From assembly GCF_040958095.1 (NCBI RefSeq), contig NC_091217.1, forward strand, positions 10,330,880 through 10,394,879: a stretch of 64,000 nt of DNA, read 5' to 3'. Below, piece by piece: positions 1 through 10,247 of the stretch. The notes beneath the pieces are model-generated. The model was not told the origin of the DNA and searched no databases. It saw only the letters and a program-made list of their open reading frames with translations. Position numbers and translations under genes: made by a program. The stretch is from Procambarus clarkii (lineage: Eukaryota; Arthropoda; Malacostraca; Decapoda; Cambaridae). Within the stretch, counting starts at the first letter, position 1, and every line of letters begins with the position of its first letter.

Positions 1-884
1 CTCCGTTTCGTGTTAGCAAACTCAAGGAAGGTAGTGGTACTTGCCTTCAGGTGGTCACGGAATTTCCTTCTATAACTTTCGGTGGAAAGTAGGTAGGCGT
101 CTAACACTGCTTGTTTCAGAGTGTAGTAGTCATTCTCAGACGCCAAAGTACTGAGTGTGACTGCAGCTCTACCTGTAAGATGGACTCTGAGAAGTGTTGC
201 CCATTGGTCGACAGGCCAACTGAGTTGATTAGCAAGGGTTTCAAAGGTGGTAAAGAACACATCAACTTCTGCTTCTACAAAGGATGGCATTAACTTACTT
301 GCATGTGATATATTAAAACTGACGGGAAGATTGGCAGTAGCTTGCTGGCGTTGAGCGAGGTGTGAAGTTTCCAACGTGTATTCCCGTTGACGACACTCAA
401 GAGCCAGAGTCGCTTGTTGCTTGTCATGTTCGCGTTGTATTTCCAACTCGCGTTGTTTGGTTTCAAGCTGTAAGCGTTCCCGCTCCTGGAGTGTTTCAAG
501 CTGTACTCGTTCACGTTCACGGAGCATTGCCAACTCACGTTCCTTGAGGGCGATCTCTTCCCTTCGTATGTCAGCTGCTTCCCTTTGCTGTTCACGGGCT
601 TCCCTTTGCTGCTCACGTTCAATCTTGGCCAGCTCTAGTTTGAGTTTCAGCGTTGCCAAATCAGTTTTATCTGCAATATAGTAAGTTTCATGAGTTTCAG
701 AGTCTATCTTACCTTGCTCTAAATAGTAATCCAGCAACAGGTTGTGTAGGTCATTTTTGTTGGCTTGGTAGGGAACTTCTAGTTGATACTCATGTGCAAG
801 AGTTTGTAGTTCAGTCCTCTTGGCACGACTTAAAGTCCCTATTTCACCTGCTGGATTTGCACGGAAAGTTTGGAGACGAAACAT
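1..884 (-). CDS. Gag protein of a Gypsy-type LTR retrotransposon, 5' part only
   Basis: An open frame runs from an ATG at 884 to the window edge (294 codons, no stop), so the protein is cut by the window. Residues 18-58 form a short helical N-terminal module (LSRAKRTELQTLAHEYQLEV) like the SAP-like start of many Gypsy gags. Residues 75-180 are a long charged coiled coil of Glu/Arg/Gln heptads (EREQQREAREQQREA). From residue 186 it becomes capsid-like, with MPSFVEAEVDVFFTTFE, then WPVDQWATLLRVHLTGRA and YRRKFRDHLKA. This resembles the SCAN-like capsid of Gypsy elements and the proteins derived from them. The role would be particle assembly around element RNA. No zinc knuckle, protease or RT is visible because they would lie left of base 1. 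The family call is from motif memory; a domesticated gag gene is a less likely alternative. Confidence 0.72.
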   Translation of the reverse strand, partial: MFRLQTFRANPAGEIGTLSRAKRTELQTLAHEYQLEVPYQANKNDLHNLLLDYYLEQGKIDSETHETYYIADKTDLATLKLKLELAKIEREQQREAREQQREAADIRREEIALKERELAMLRERERVQLETLQERERLQLETKQRELEIQREHDKQQATLALECRQREYTLETSHLAQRQQATANLPVSFNISHASKLMPSFVEAEVDVFFTTFETLANQLSWPVDQWATLLRVHLTGRAAVTLSTLASENDYYTLKQAVLDAYLLSTESYRRKFRDHLKASTTTFLEFANTKR

Positions 885-1745
885 GGTGAAATTAGCAAAT
901 AAAGGTACACGAATGTTCAATAATGAAATGTCAGAAACAGGACAACGTGGCAACTGGTACCTATCCTGTGTGATCTTTAACAATTTAACGTTAAGTGAAA
1001 GATATTAAATTAAATCAAGGGCGCAGGAAATCTTGTACCCGGTACTCATGTAAGAGAATAAGGGCAAGAAAATCCTACTAACAAATGAAACAAAGTTTCG
1101 AAAACAAATGAAACAGTTAAATGCTTCAAAAGTAAAATTGGTAGTCCAAGGATGTAGGCATACCTTGCCAAGTCTCTAAAGGACATAAAGCAAGTTTTTC
1201 CCACTGAATTTAATATGATACTTACAGAATTAGCGAACTTTTGTGCTCTGAAAAAATAAGCTAATTCCCTACCGTTGTATGTATCATCATCTCTGACTGA
1301 CGTGTAGGGGTGCGAGGTGTCAACTTGTGACGAGAACTGCTGCTGAGGTCCCAATTCAGCAACTAAAGTTCGAGCTAGAGGAACTATGGCCCTCTTTGTC
1401 CTCCTACAGTCAGATTGCAGAAGATTGGGTACTCTTGACCCGGGGCAGACCACAGTACCAGGGTACCAATATGATGATCTGTCAGAATGAGAAATATTCA
1501 AGGGACATAGATGGTAAATACGAGTAATAACATGGAGGGAGAGATGACCAATTAAGAGTATGACTGAGGCCTACAGTCACCACGTAATCCAAAGTTGTCT
1601 CACCTTCACTATATGTTACTCTCGTAATGCACAATACACCGCACCTTATAAAAAATGAAATTGAATGAAAAATAGTAAAGCTACGTTAACAAAGTTAAAT
1701 ACGCTTACCATAAATTACCACTTAGCACCAGTACCTGAGTGAAGC
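885..1745 (-). other. Probable 5' leader of the LTR retrotransposon
   Basis: This stretch separates the gag ATG from a possible primer-binding site. Frames on both strands are short and unlike known proteins; a 151-codon minus frame at 1046-1501 shows no recognisable domain. A non-coding leader is the simplest reading, but only its position supports it. Confidence 0.35.
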
Positions 1746-1763
1746 TCCTAGGACAGGCCCCCA
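1746..1763 (-). other. Candidate tRNA-Pro-type primer-binding site
   Basis: Read on the minus strand the site is TGGGGGCCTGTCCTAGGA. It resembles the primer-binding site complementary to the tRNA-Pro 3' end that many retroelements use (TGGGGGCTCGTCC core), with a few mismatches. It lies about 860 bp upstream of the gag start and just downstream of a stretch ending in CACA, which would be the end of the 5' LTR. With no second LTR in the window this cannot be confirmed. Confidence 0.35.
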
Positions 1764-1768
1764 TATAA

Positions 1769-2455
1769 CTTGTGACGGTAACGCGTTGGTGTTCGGCTGT
1801 TTAAGGCTAGGGGTATGGCCTCGTCACATAGTTATAAAAAAAAATAGAAAAAACTGGAACTTCGTCTGTGGTAAGGTAAGGAGAAGACACACAAAACACA
1901 AGTAAACTTTAACAATGAAATTTTAATTACGTTAAATAAATCAAAACATGAAAATAATGCACAAACAAATATGTATAATAAAATCAATCAATCAAAATAA
2001 TAAGAATACTTAAATGACACAATGAAAAGTTACGTTAAGGCAAAATAACAAGAAGTGCAATACAACAGTTAAGTGGGAGGTGCTGGAATATTGGCTTAAA
2101 GCCACCACCTCTCTCAGTACACGCTAACGTCTAGCTGGGAGGAGTGCTGGCTACGAAAGCACGGAACATTCTGAGGACTGATGTTGGGGCGACCCCAGAC
2201 ATCAGGTAGTATTGGGGGCGAGTACAGGTGCAGCCAGACCGGCGACCAATCAGCGGAGCCGTAGCGATCAACGGGTAGTTTGGTGGTTGGAGTTCGAACA
2301 GGTGGCTGGTTGCATACGTTTCTGCTCACCCTGGCAAGCCTTGCTGGTGCTGGTGTTGTTGTCGTTGTTGGACATTTCTTCCATAGTCTTTTTATATAAT
2401 TGTGAAGACGTAATTTTGGAGGGAAGAGCAGGCTCAATCTCTTGAAGGAGATTAT
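1769..2455 (-). other. Possible 5' LTR or flank, boundaries unresolved
   Basis: If the primer-binding site is correct, the 5' LTR begins here. An AT-rich part with several poly-A/T runs (1830-2050) and a GC-richer part (2090-2350) are visible. The far LTR edge cannot be placed, and no host gene is recognised. Confidence 0.25.
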
Positions 2456-2459
2456 CGTC

Positions 2460-5400
2460 ACAAACATAATAGACCATACTAGTCGTAACATTAACATAAT
2501 AGACCATACTGGTCGTAACATCTATATAATAGACCATACTGGTCGTAACATCTACATAATAGACCATACTGGTCGTAACATCTACATAATAGACCATACT
2601 GGTCGTAACATCAACATAATAGACCATACTGGTCGTAACATCAACATAATAGACCATACTGGTCGTAACATCTACATAGTAGACCATACTGGTCGTAACA
2701 TCAACATAATAGACCATACTGGTCGTAACATCAACATAATAGACCATACTGGTCGTAACATTAACATAATAGACCATACTGGTCGTAACATCAACATAAT
2801 AGACCATACTGGTCGTAACATTAACATAATAGACCATACTGGTCGTAACATCAACATAATAGACCATACTGGTCGTAACATTAACATAATAGACCATACT
2901 GGTCGTAACATCTACATAATAGACCATACTGGTCGTAACATCAACATAATAGACCATACTGGTCGTAACATCAACATAATAGACCATACTGGTCGTAACA
3001 TCTACATAATAGACCATACTGGTCGTAACATCTACATAATAGACCATACTGGTCGTAACATCAACATAATAGACCATACTGGTCGTAACATCTACATAAT
3101 AGACCATACTGGTCGTAACATCTACATAATAGACCATACTGGTCGTAACATCTACATAATAGACCATACTGGTCGTAACATCTACATAATAGACCATACT
3201 GGTCGTAACATCAACATAATAGACCATACTGGTCGTAACATCAACATAATAGACCATACTGGTCGTAACATCTACATAATAGACCATACTGGTCGTAACA
3301 TCTACATAATAGACCATACTGGTCGTAACATCTACATAATAGACCATACTGGTCGTAACATCAACATAATAGACCATACTGGTCGTAACATCTACATAAT
3401 AGACCATACTGGTCGTAACATCAACATAATAGACCATACTGGTCGTAACATCAACATAATAGACCATACTGGTCGTAACATCTACATAATAGACCATACT
3501 GGTCGTAACATCAACATAATAGACCATACTGGTCGTAACATCAACATAATAGACCATACTGGTCGTAACATCAACATAATAGACCATACTGGTCGTAACA
3601 TCAACATAATAGACCATACTGGTCGTAACATCTACATAATAGACCATACTGGTCGTAACATCAACATAATAGACCATACTGGTCGTAACATCAACATAAT
3701 AGACCATACTGGTCGTAACATCAACATAATAGACCATACTGGTCGTAACATCAACATAATAGACCATACTGGTCGTAACATCAACATAATAGACCATACT
3801 GGTCGTAACATCAACATAATAGACCATACTGGTCGTAACATCTACATAATAGACCATACTGGTCGTAACATCAACATAATAGACCATACTGATCATAACA
3901 TTAACATAATAGACCATACTGGTCGTAACATTAACATAATAGACCATACTGGTCGTAACATCTACATAATAGACCATACTGGTCGTAACATCTACATAAT
4001 AGACCATACTGGTCGTAACATTAACATAATAGACCATACTGGTCGTAACATCAACATAATAGACCATACTGGTCGTAACATTAACATAATAGACCATACT
4101 GGTCGTAACATCTACATAATAGACCATACTGGTCGTAGCATCTACATAATAGACCATACTGGTCGTAACATCAACATAATAGACCATACTGGTTGTAACA
4201 TCTACATAATAGACCATACTGGTCGTAACATTAACATAATAGACCATACTGGTCGTAACATTAACATAATAGACCATACTGGTCGTAACATTAACATAAT
4301 AGACCATACTGGTCGTAACATTAACATAATAGACCATACTGGTCGTAACATTAACATAATAGACCATACTGGTCGTAACATCTACATAATAGACCATACT
4401 GGTCGTAACATCTACATAATAGACCATACTGGTCGTAACATCTACAAAATAGACCATACTGGTCGTAACATTAACATAATAGACCATACTGGTCGTAACA
4501 TCAACATAATAGACCATACTGGTCGTAACATCAACATAATAGACCATACTGGTCGTAACATTAACATAATAGACCATACTGGTCGTAACATTAACATAAT
4601 AGACCATACTGGTCGTAACATTAACATAATAGACCATACTGGTCGTAACATTAACATAATAGACCATACTGGTCGTAACATCTACATAATAGACCATACT
4701 GGTCGTAACATCTACATAATAGACCATACTGGTCGTAACATCTACATATTAGACCATACTGGTCGTAACATTAACATAATAGACCATACTGGTCGTAACA
4801 TCTACATAATAGACCATACTGGTCGTAACATCTACATAATAGACCATACTGGTCGTAACATCTACATAATAAACCATACTGGTCGTAACATCAACATAAT
4901 AGACCATACTGGTTGTAACATCTACATAATAGACCATACTGGTCGTAACATTAACATAATAGACCATACTGGTCGTAACATTAACATAATAGACCATACT
5001 GGTCGTAACATTAACATAATAGACCATACTGGTCGTAACATTAACATAATAGACCATACTGGTCGTAACATCTACATAATAGACCATACTGGTCGTAACA
5101 TCTACATAATAGACCATACTGGTCGTAACATTAACATAATAGACCATACTGGTCGTAACATCAACATAATAGACCATACTGGTCGTAACATTAACATAAT
5201 AGACCATACTGGTCGTAACATTAACATAATAGACCATACTGGTCGTAACATTAACATAATAGACCATACTGGTCGTAACATTAACATAATAGACCATACT
5301 GGTCGTAACATTAACATAATAGACCATACTGGTCGTAACATCTACATAATAGACCATACTGGTCGTAACATCTACATAATAGACCATACTGGTCGTAACA

Positions 5401-6429
5401 TCTACATAATAGACCATACTGGTCGTAACATCAACATAATAGACCATACTGGTCGTAACATCTACATAATAGACCATACTGGTCGTAACATCTACATAAT
5501 AGACCATACTGGTCGTAACATCAACATAATAGACCATACTGGTCGTAACATCTACATAATAGACCATACTGGTCGTAACATCTGCATAATAGACCATACT
5601 GGTCGTAACATCTATATAATAGACCATACTGGTCGTAACATTAACATAATAGACCATACTGGTCGTAACATCAACATAATAGACCATACTGGTCGTAACA
5701 TTAACATAATAGACCATACTGGTCGTAACATTAACATAATAGACCATACTGGTCGTAACATTAACATAATAGACCATACTGGTCGTAACATTAACATAAT
5801 AGACCATACTGGTCGTAACATCAACATAATAGACCATACTGGTCGTAACATCAACATAATAGACCATACTGGTCGTAACATCTACATAATAGACCATACT
5901 GGTCGTAACATCAACATAATAGACCATACTGGTCGTAACATCAACATAATAGACCATACTGGTCGTAACATCTACATAATAGACCATACTGGTCGTAACA
6001 TCAACATAATAGACCATACTGGTCGTAACATCAACATAATAGACCATACTGGTCGTAACATCTACATAATAGACCATACTGGTCGTAACATCAACATAAT
6101 AGACCATACTGGTCGTAACATCAACATAATAGACCATACTGGTCGTAACATTATCATAATAGACCATACTGGTCGTAACATTAACATAATAGATCATACT
6201 GGTCGTAACATCTACATAATAGACCATACTGGTCGTAACATTAACATAATAGACCATACTGGTCGTAACATCAACATAATAGACCATACTGGTCGTAACA
6301 TTAACATAATAGACCATACTGGTCGTAACATTAACATAATAGACCATACTGGTCGTAACATCTACATAATAGACCATACTGGTCGTAACATCTACATAAT
6401 AGACCATACTGGTCGTAACATTAACATAA
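2460..6429. repeat. 30-bp minisatellite, left block (about 132 copies)
   Basis: Head-to-tail copies of a 30-bp unit, ACATAATAGACCATACTGG followed by TCGTAACATCT, with very little divergence. Nearly all variation lies in two bases of one triplet, giving three common unit types (tcaacat, ttaacat, tctacat). Rare variants include ggttgt at 4195 and 4915, tagcat at 4140, tctacaaaat at 4441 and tctacatatt at 4741. Thirty is a multiple of three and the unit lacks stops in several frames, so long open frames exist on both strands; these are by-products and not genes. The block ends where LINE copy A begins. Confidence 0.97.
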
Positions 6430-6502
6430 GAACATAAGAACATAACATAAGAACAAAGGCAACTGCAGAAGGCCTATTGGCCCATACGAGGCAGCTCCTA
6501 TT

Positions 6503-9439
6503 CTATAACCACCCAATCCCACTCATATACTTGTCCAACCCGTGCTTGAAACAATCGAGGGACCCCACCTCCACAATGTTACGCGGCAATTGGTTCCACA
6601 AATCAACAACCCTGTTACTGAACCAGTATTTACCCAAGTCTTTCCTAAATCTAAACTTATCCAATTTATACCCATTGTTTCGTGTTCTGTCCTGTGTTGA
6701 TACTTTTAATACCCTATTAATATCCCCCCGGTTATGTCCATTCATCCACTTGTAAACCTCTATCATGTCACCCCTAACTCTTCGCCTTTCCAGTGAATGC
6801 AACTTAAGCTTTGTTAATCTTTCTTCATATGAAAGATTTCTAATTTGGGGAATTAACTTAGTCATCCTACGCTGGACACGTTCAAGTGAATTTATATCCA
6901 TTCTATAATATGGCGACCAAAACTGAACTGCATAATCTAAATGGGGCCTAACTAGAGCAAGATATAGCTTGAGAACCACACCAGGTGTCTTGTTACTAAC
7001 GCTGCGATTAATAAATCCAAGTGTCCGATTTGCCTTATTACGAACATTTATGCATTGATCCTTTTGTTTTAAATTCTTACTAATCATAACTCCCAGATCC
7101 CTTTCGCAATCCGACTTCGCAATCACAACACCATCTAGCTCGTATCTTGTAACTCTATCATCATTACCTAACCTCAGAACTTTACATTTATCAGCATTAA
7201 ACTGCATCTGCCAATCCTTTGACCATTTCAAAACCCTATCTAGATCAACTTGAAGTGATAGTGAGTCCTCCTCCGAATTAATTTCCCTACCGATTTTCGT
7301 ATCATCGGCAAATTTGCAAATGTTGCTACTCAAACCTGAATCTAAATCATTTATATATATTATAAACAACAGAGGTCCCAGGACAGAGCCTTGAGGCACT
7401 CCACTTACAACATTTTCCCACTCTGACTTGATTCCATTTATACTAACTCTCTGTTTCCTTTGGTATAGCCATGCCCTAATCCAGCTTAATATAGCACCCC
7501 CAATACCATGAGACTCTATTTTTTTAATCAGTCTTTCATGTGGCACTGTATCAAAAGCTTTGCTAAAGTCAAGGTATACAACATCGCAATCCTTACCACT
7601 ATCAACTGCCTCAACAATGCTAGAATAAAAAGATAACAAATTTGTTAAACATGAACGGCCATTTATAAAACCATGTTGCGACTCAATTATTAATTTATGT
7701 TTTTCAAGATGAAGACGAATTTTATTTGCTATTATAGATTCGAGCAACTTTCCCACAATGGACGTTAGGCTAATTGGTCGATAGTTAGACGCAAGTGATC
7801 TATCTCCTTTCTTAAAAACTGGTATCACATTAGCAACTTTCCAAAACTCTGGCACTCTGCCTGACTCTATTGATTTATTAAATATGGTTGACAGTGGGTC
7901 ACAAAGCTCCTCTTTGCATTCTTTAAGCACCCTAGCAAACACTTCATCCGGCCCTGGGGATTTGTTTGGTTTGAGTTTTACTATTTGTTTAAGAACATCC
8001 TCCCTGGTAACTGCTAAACTCGTCAACCTGTCCTCGTCCCCACCCACATAGACTTGTTCGGCTGAAGGCATATTGTTAAGTTCCTCTTTAGTAAATACAG
8101 ATACAAAATATTTATTAAAAATACTACTCATCTCTTCATCACTATCTGTTATTTGACCTGTCTCAGTTTTTAATGGACCTATCCTTTCCCTAGTCTTAGT
8201 ACGATATAACTGAAAAAACCCTTTAGGATTTGTCTTTGCTTGCCCTGCTATGCGAACTTCATAGTTTCTTTTTGCTTTCCTTATCTCTTTTTTAACATTT
8301 CTAACCAGTTGTACGAATTCCTGTTCTAAAGTGACCTCCCCATTTTTAATCCTTTTGTACCAAGCTCTCTTTTTACCTATAAGGTTCTTCAAATTCTTTG
8401 TTATCCACTTTGGGTCATTAGTATTCGATCTATTCAATTTGTATGGTATACTACGTTCCTGTGCTTTGTTTAGAATATTCTTAAATAAGTTATATATTGA
8501 ATCCACATCGAAATCCCCATTTAAGTCACCTATCGCTGGGTACATGTCTCGCTCCAAGACCGGCCCACACCCCATACCCAAGACTTTCCAATCAATTTGA
8601 CCCAAAAAATTTCTTAGGCTATTAAAATCAGCTTTTCGAAAATCTGGCACTTTAACAGAATTTTCTCCTACTGGTCTATTCCATTCTATGCTAAATCTGA
8701 TTTCTTTGTGATCACTGCTCCCTAGCTCACTCCCTATTTCGATGTCATTAATTTGCGTTTCCCTGTTAGTTAACACTAAATCTAAAATATTATTTTCCCG
8801 TGTTGGTTCCTTAATGTGTTGCGTAAGAAAGCAATCGTCAATTAATTCTAGAAAATCTTCTGCTTCCCTATTCCCTGTTTTGTTCAACCAGTTTATTCCG
8901 CTAAAATTAAAGTCACCCATGACATAAATACTGTTAGATCTAGATGCTCTAGATATTTCATCCCATAGATGCTTTGCTTCCATTCTGTCTAAATTTGGTG
9001 GCCTATATATTACTCCTATTATAATATTATTAGCTTTTTCGTTTAATTCAATCCAAATAGTTTCTGTGTGTGGCTCTGTTTTGATTCCCTCTTTGAGACT
9101 ACATTTCAAATTGTCCCTAACATATATGGCTACTCCACCTCCTCGTCTAATATATCTATCTGTGTGAAATAGTTTAAATCCATATATTTGATATTCAGCT
9201 AATAGTTCTCTATTTTCTACATTCATCCACGTTTCGGTAAGTGCAATAATATCTATTTTTTCTGTGCAGACAAGAGCATTTAATTCGTTAATTTTATTTC
9301 TTAGACTTCTACTGTTAGTGTAATATACCCTAAGTGAATTGTTATTTTGCGGACCTTCTCTTTCCCTGATCGTTTTGCCAATTCCTTTCTCCCACAAACA
9401 CATACTTTTATTACCTCCTTCCTCCAAATCAATTCCCAT
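6503..9439 (-). CDS. LINE ORF2: endonuclease-reverse transcriptase, copy A, intact
   Basis: 978 codons from the ATG at 9439; a longer version would need a TTG start at 9472. Residues about 35-250 are an APE-type endonuclease with YTNSRSL, LTETW (catalytic Glu 69), IYRPPN, VMGDFN (175-178) and SSDH (242-244). Residues about 485-760 are the reverse transcriptase: KPNKSPGPDE, NYRPISL (552-558), LDFSKAFD (623-630), [13 protein letters not shown] (from 680) and FADD (710-713). The C-terminus has the basic RVQRRMTKLI and LSYEERL motifs of this clade. The enzyme would nick target DNA and copy the element RNA in place. No stop or frameshift is present. It differs from copies B and C at four readable positions: Ser191Arg, Gly286Val, Asn300Tyr and Tyr339Asn. 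All catalytic motifs are kept. Confidence 0.92.
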   Translation of the reverse strand: MGIDLEEGGNKSMCLWEKGIGKTIREREGPQNNNSLRVYYTNSRSLRNKINELNALVCTEKIDIIALTETWMNVENRELLAEYQIYGFKLFHTDRYIRRGGGVAIYVRDNLKCSLKEGIKTEPHTETIWIELNEKANNIIIGVIYRPPNLDRMEAKHLWDEISRASRSNSIYVMGDFNFSGINWLNKTGNREAEDFLELIDDCFLTQHIKEPTRENNILDLVLTNRETQINDIEIGSELGSSDHKEIRFSIEWNRPVGENSVKVPDFRKADFNSLRNFLGQIDWKVLGMGCGPVLERDMYPAIGDLNGDFDVDSIYNLFKNILNKAQERSIPYKLNRSNTNDPKWITKNLKNLIGKKRAWYKRIKNGEVTLEQEFVQLVRNVKKEIRKAKRNYEVRIAGQAKTNPKGFFQLYRTKTRERIGPLKTETGQITDSDEEMSSIFNKYFVSVFTKEELNNMPSAEQVYVGGDEDRLTSLAVTREDVLKQIVKLKPNKSPGPDEVFARVLKECKEELCDPLSTIFNKSIESGRVPEFWKVANVIPVFKKGDRSLASNYRPISLTSIVGKLLESIIANKIRLHLEKHKLIIESQHGFINGRSCLTNLLSFYSSIVEAVDSGKDCDVVYLDFSKAFDTVPHERLIKKIESHGIGGAILSWIRAWLYQRKQRVSINGIKSEWENVVSGVPQGSVLGPLLFIIYINDLDSGLSSNICKFADDTKIGREINSEEDSLSLQVDLDRVLKWSKDWQMQFNADKCKVLRLGNDDRVTRYELDGVVIAKSDCERDLGVMISKNLKQKDQCINVRNKANRTLGFINRSVSNKTPGVVLKLYLALVRPHLDYAVQFWSPYYRMDINSLERVQRRMTKLIPQIRNLSYEERLTKLKLHSLERRRVRGDMIEVYKWMNGHNRGDINRVLKVSTQDRTRNNGYKLDKFRFRKDLGKYWFSNRVVDLWNQLPRNIVEVGSLDCFKHGLDKYMSGIGWL

Positions 9440-9450
9440 ACCTCTATCTA

Positions 9451-10247
9451 CTAACAGTTTAAACCCAAACAAACACCTCTAACCACTTCTTCTAACGAGT
9501 TCGCAACAGCAACAACCCCAGCTCTCGATAGATGCACCCCATCACGAGCATACAGTTCATTTCTTCCATAGAAGTGTTCCCAGTTGTCTATGAAAGATAT
9601 TGCATTTGATTTGCAATATCTTTCCAGCCGGCAATTGACACCAAGTGCCCTCGATATCCATTCATTTCCCACTCCCTTTCTTGGAAGAATGCCACATATG
9701 ATCGGGATTCCTCCCTTGCTCCTAACTAACTCTATGGCTGTTTTATACCTCTGAATCAGTTCCTCACTCCTAACTCGACCAACATCATTTCCTCCCACGC
9801 TAATGCAAATAATGGGATTGTTCCCATTACCAGCCATAATATCATTCATATTGTTTATAATATCACCAATGCCAGCTCCGGGATAGCAAACCCTTAACCT
9901 GTTCCCCCTATCTCTAGCACAAAACGTTCTATCCAAATACCTTATCTGGGAATCTCCCACAACTAATGTTTGCTTAGGTACTTCCTTTACTTTCTGAGGG
10001 GCCTGCGCTTCCTTTCTCTTCGTTGCTTTCCCTTTTGCGCGATCCACAGTCTCTCCACAGCACTCGTCCTCCAAAACGTCAAATGAATTAGAAGTTGCTA
10101 TGGCGTTTGAAGGCGGCTTTATCAAAGTCTTCTTAAGGCCCCTGTCTTTCACAACTCTCCAAGACGAGGTCCCTTTACTGCTGGTCTCCTCCTTCGTTAC
10201 TTCTCGTTGTTCTTTCAGCAGACGCACCTCCTCCCGCAGAAAGTCCA
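9451..10247 (-). pseudogene. LINE ORF1 with SGNH esterase domain, copy A, N-terminus missing
   Basis: The 3' 797 bp of ORF1, starting near residue 20 of the full protein. The SGNH/GDSL hydrolase motifs are intact: VVGDSQIRYLD (nucleophile Ser), PGAG, SVGGNDVGR and DGVHLSRAG (Asp/His). CR1-like LINEs are known to carry such an esterase in ORF1; its role in transposition is not settled. The reading frame has no stop and continues upstream into the minisatellite up to 13227, giving an artificial open frame of more than 1,200 codons. The start codon was lost by 5' truncation, so expression is doubtful. Confidence 0.85.

Larger units (their letters stand above)
6430..10247 (-). mobile_element. LINE copy A (CR1/L2-like, family alpha), 5'-truncated, inserted in the minisatellite
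   Basis: A non-LTR retrotransposon in reverse orientation. It contains the 3' four-fifths of ORF1 (esterase), a complete ORF2 (endonuclease-RT) and a 3' end with tandem copies of an 8-bp tail, GTTCTTAT, next to the array at 6430-6455. Tails of short repeats are typical of CR1-like elements. The 5' end is truncated inside ORF1 at about 10247, where the 30-bp array resumes almost in phase. Compared with copies B and C there are only a few substitutions in ORF2, so the insertion looks young. Confidence 0.93.

Noticed and set aside
2442-6437. Open frames of up to 1,331 codons through the 30-bp array, on both strands
   Set aside because: The unit is a multiple of three and lacks stops in several frames, so long frames are automatic. 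Decapeptides repeat exactly, both strands are open, and there is no promoter or splice context.
8331-8927. Plus-strand frames opposite LINE ORF2
   Set aside because: They are antisense shadows that recur identically in copies B and C and hold no domain.
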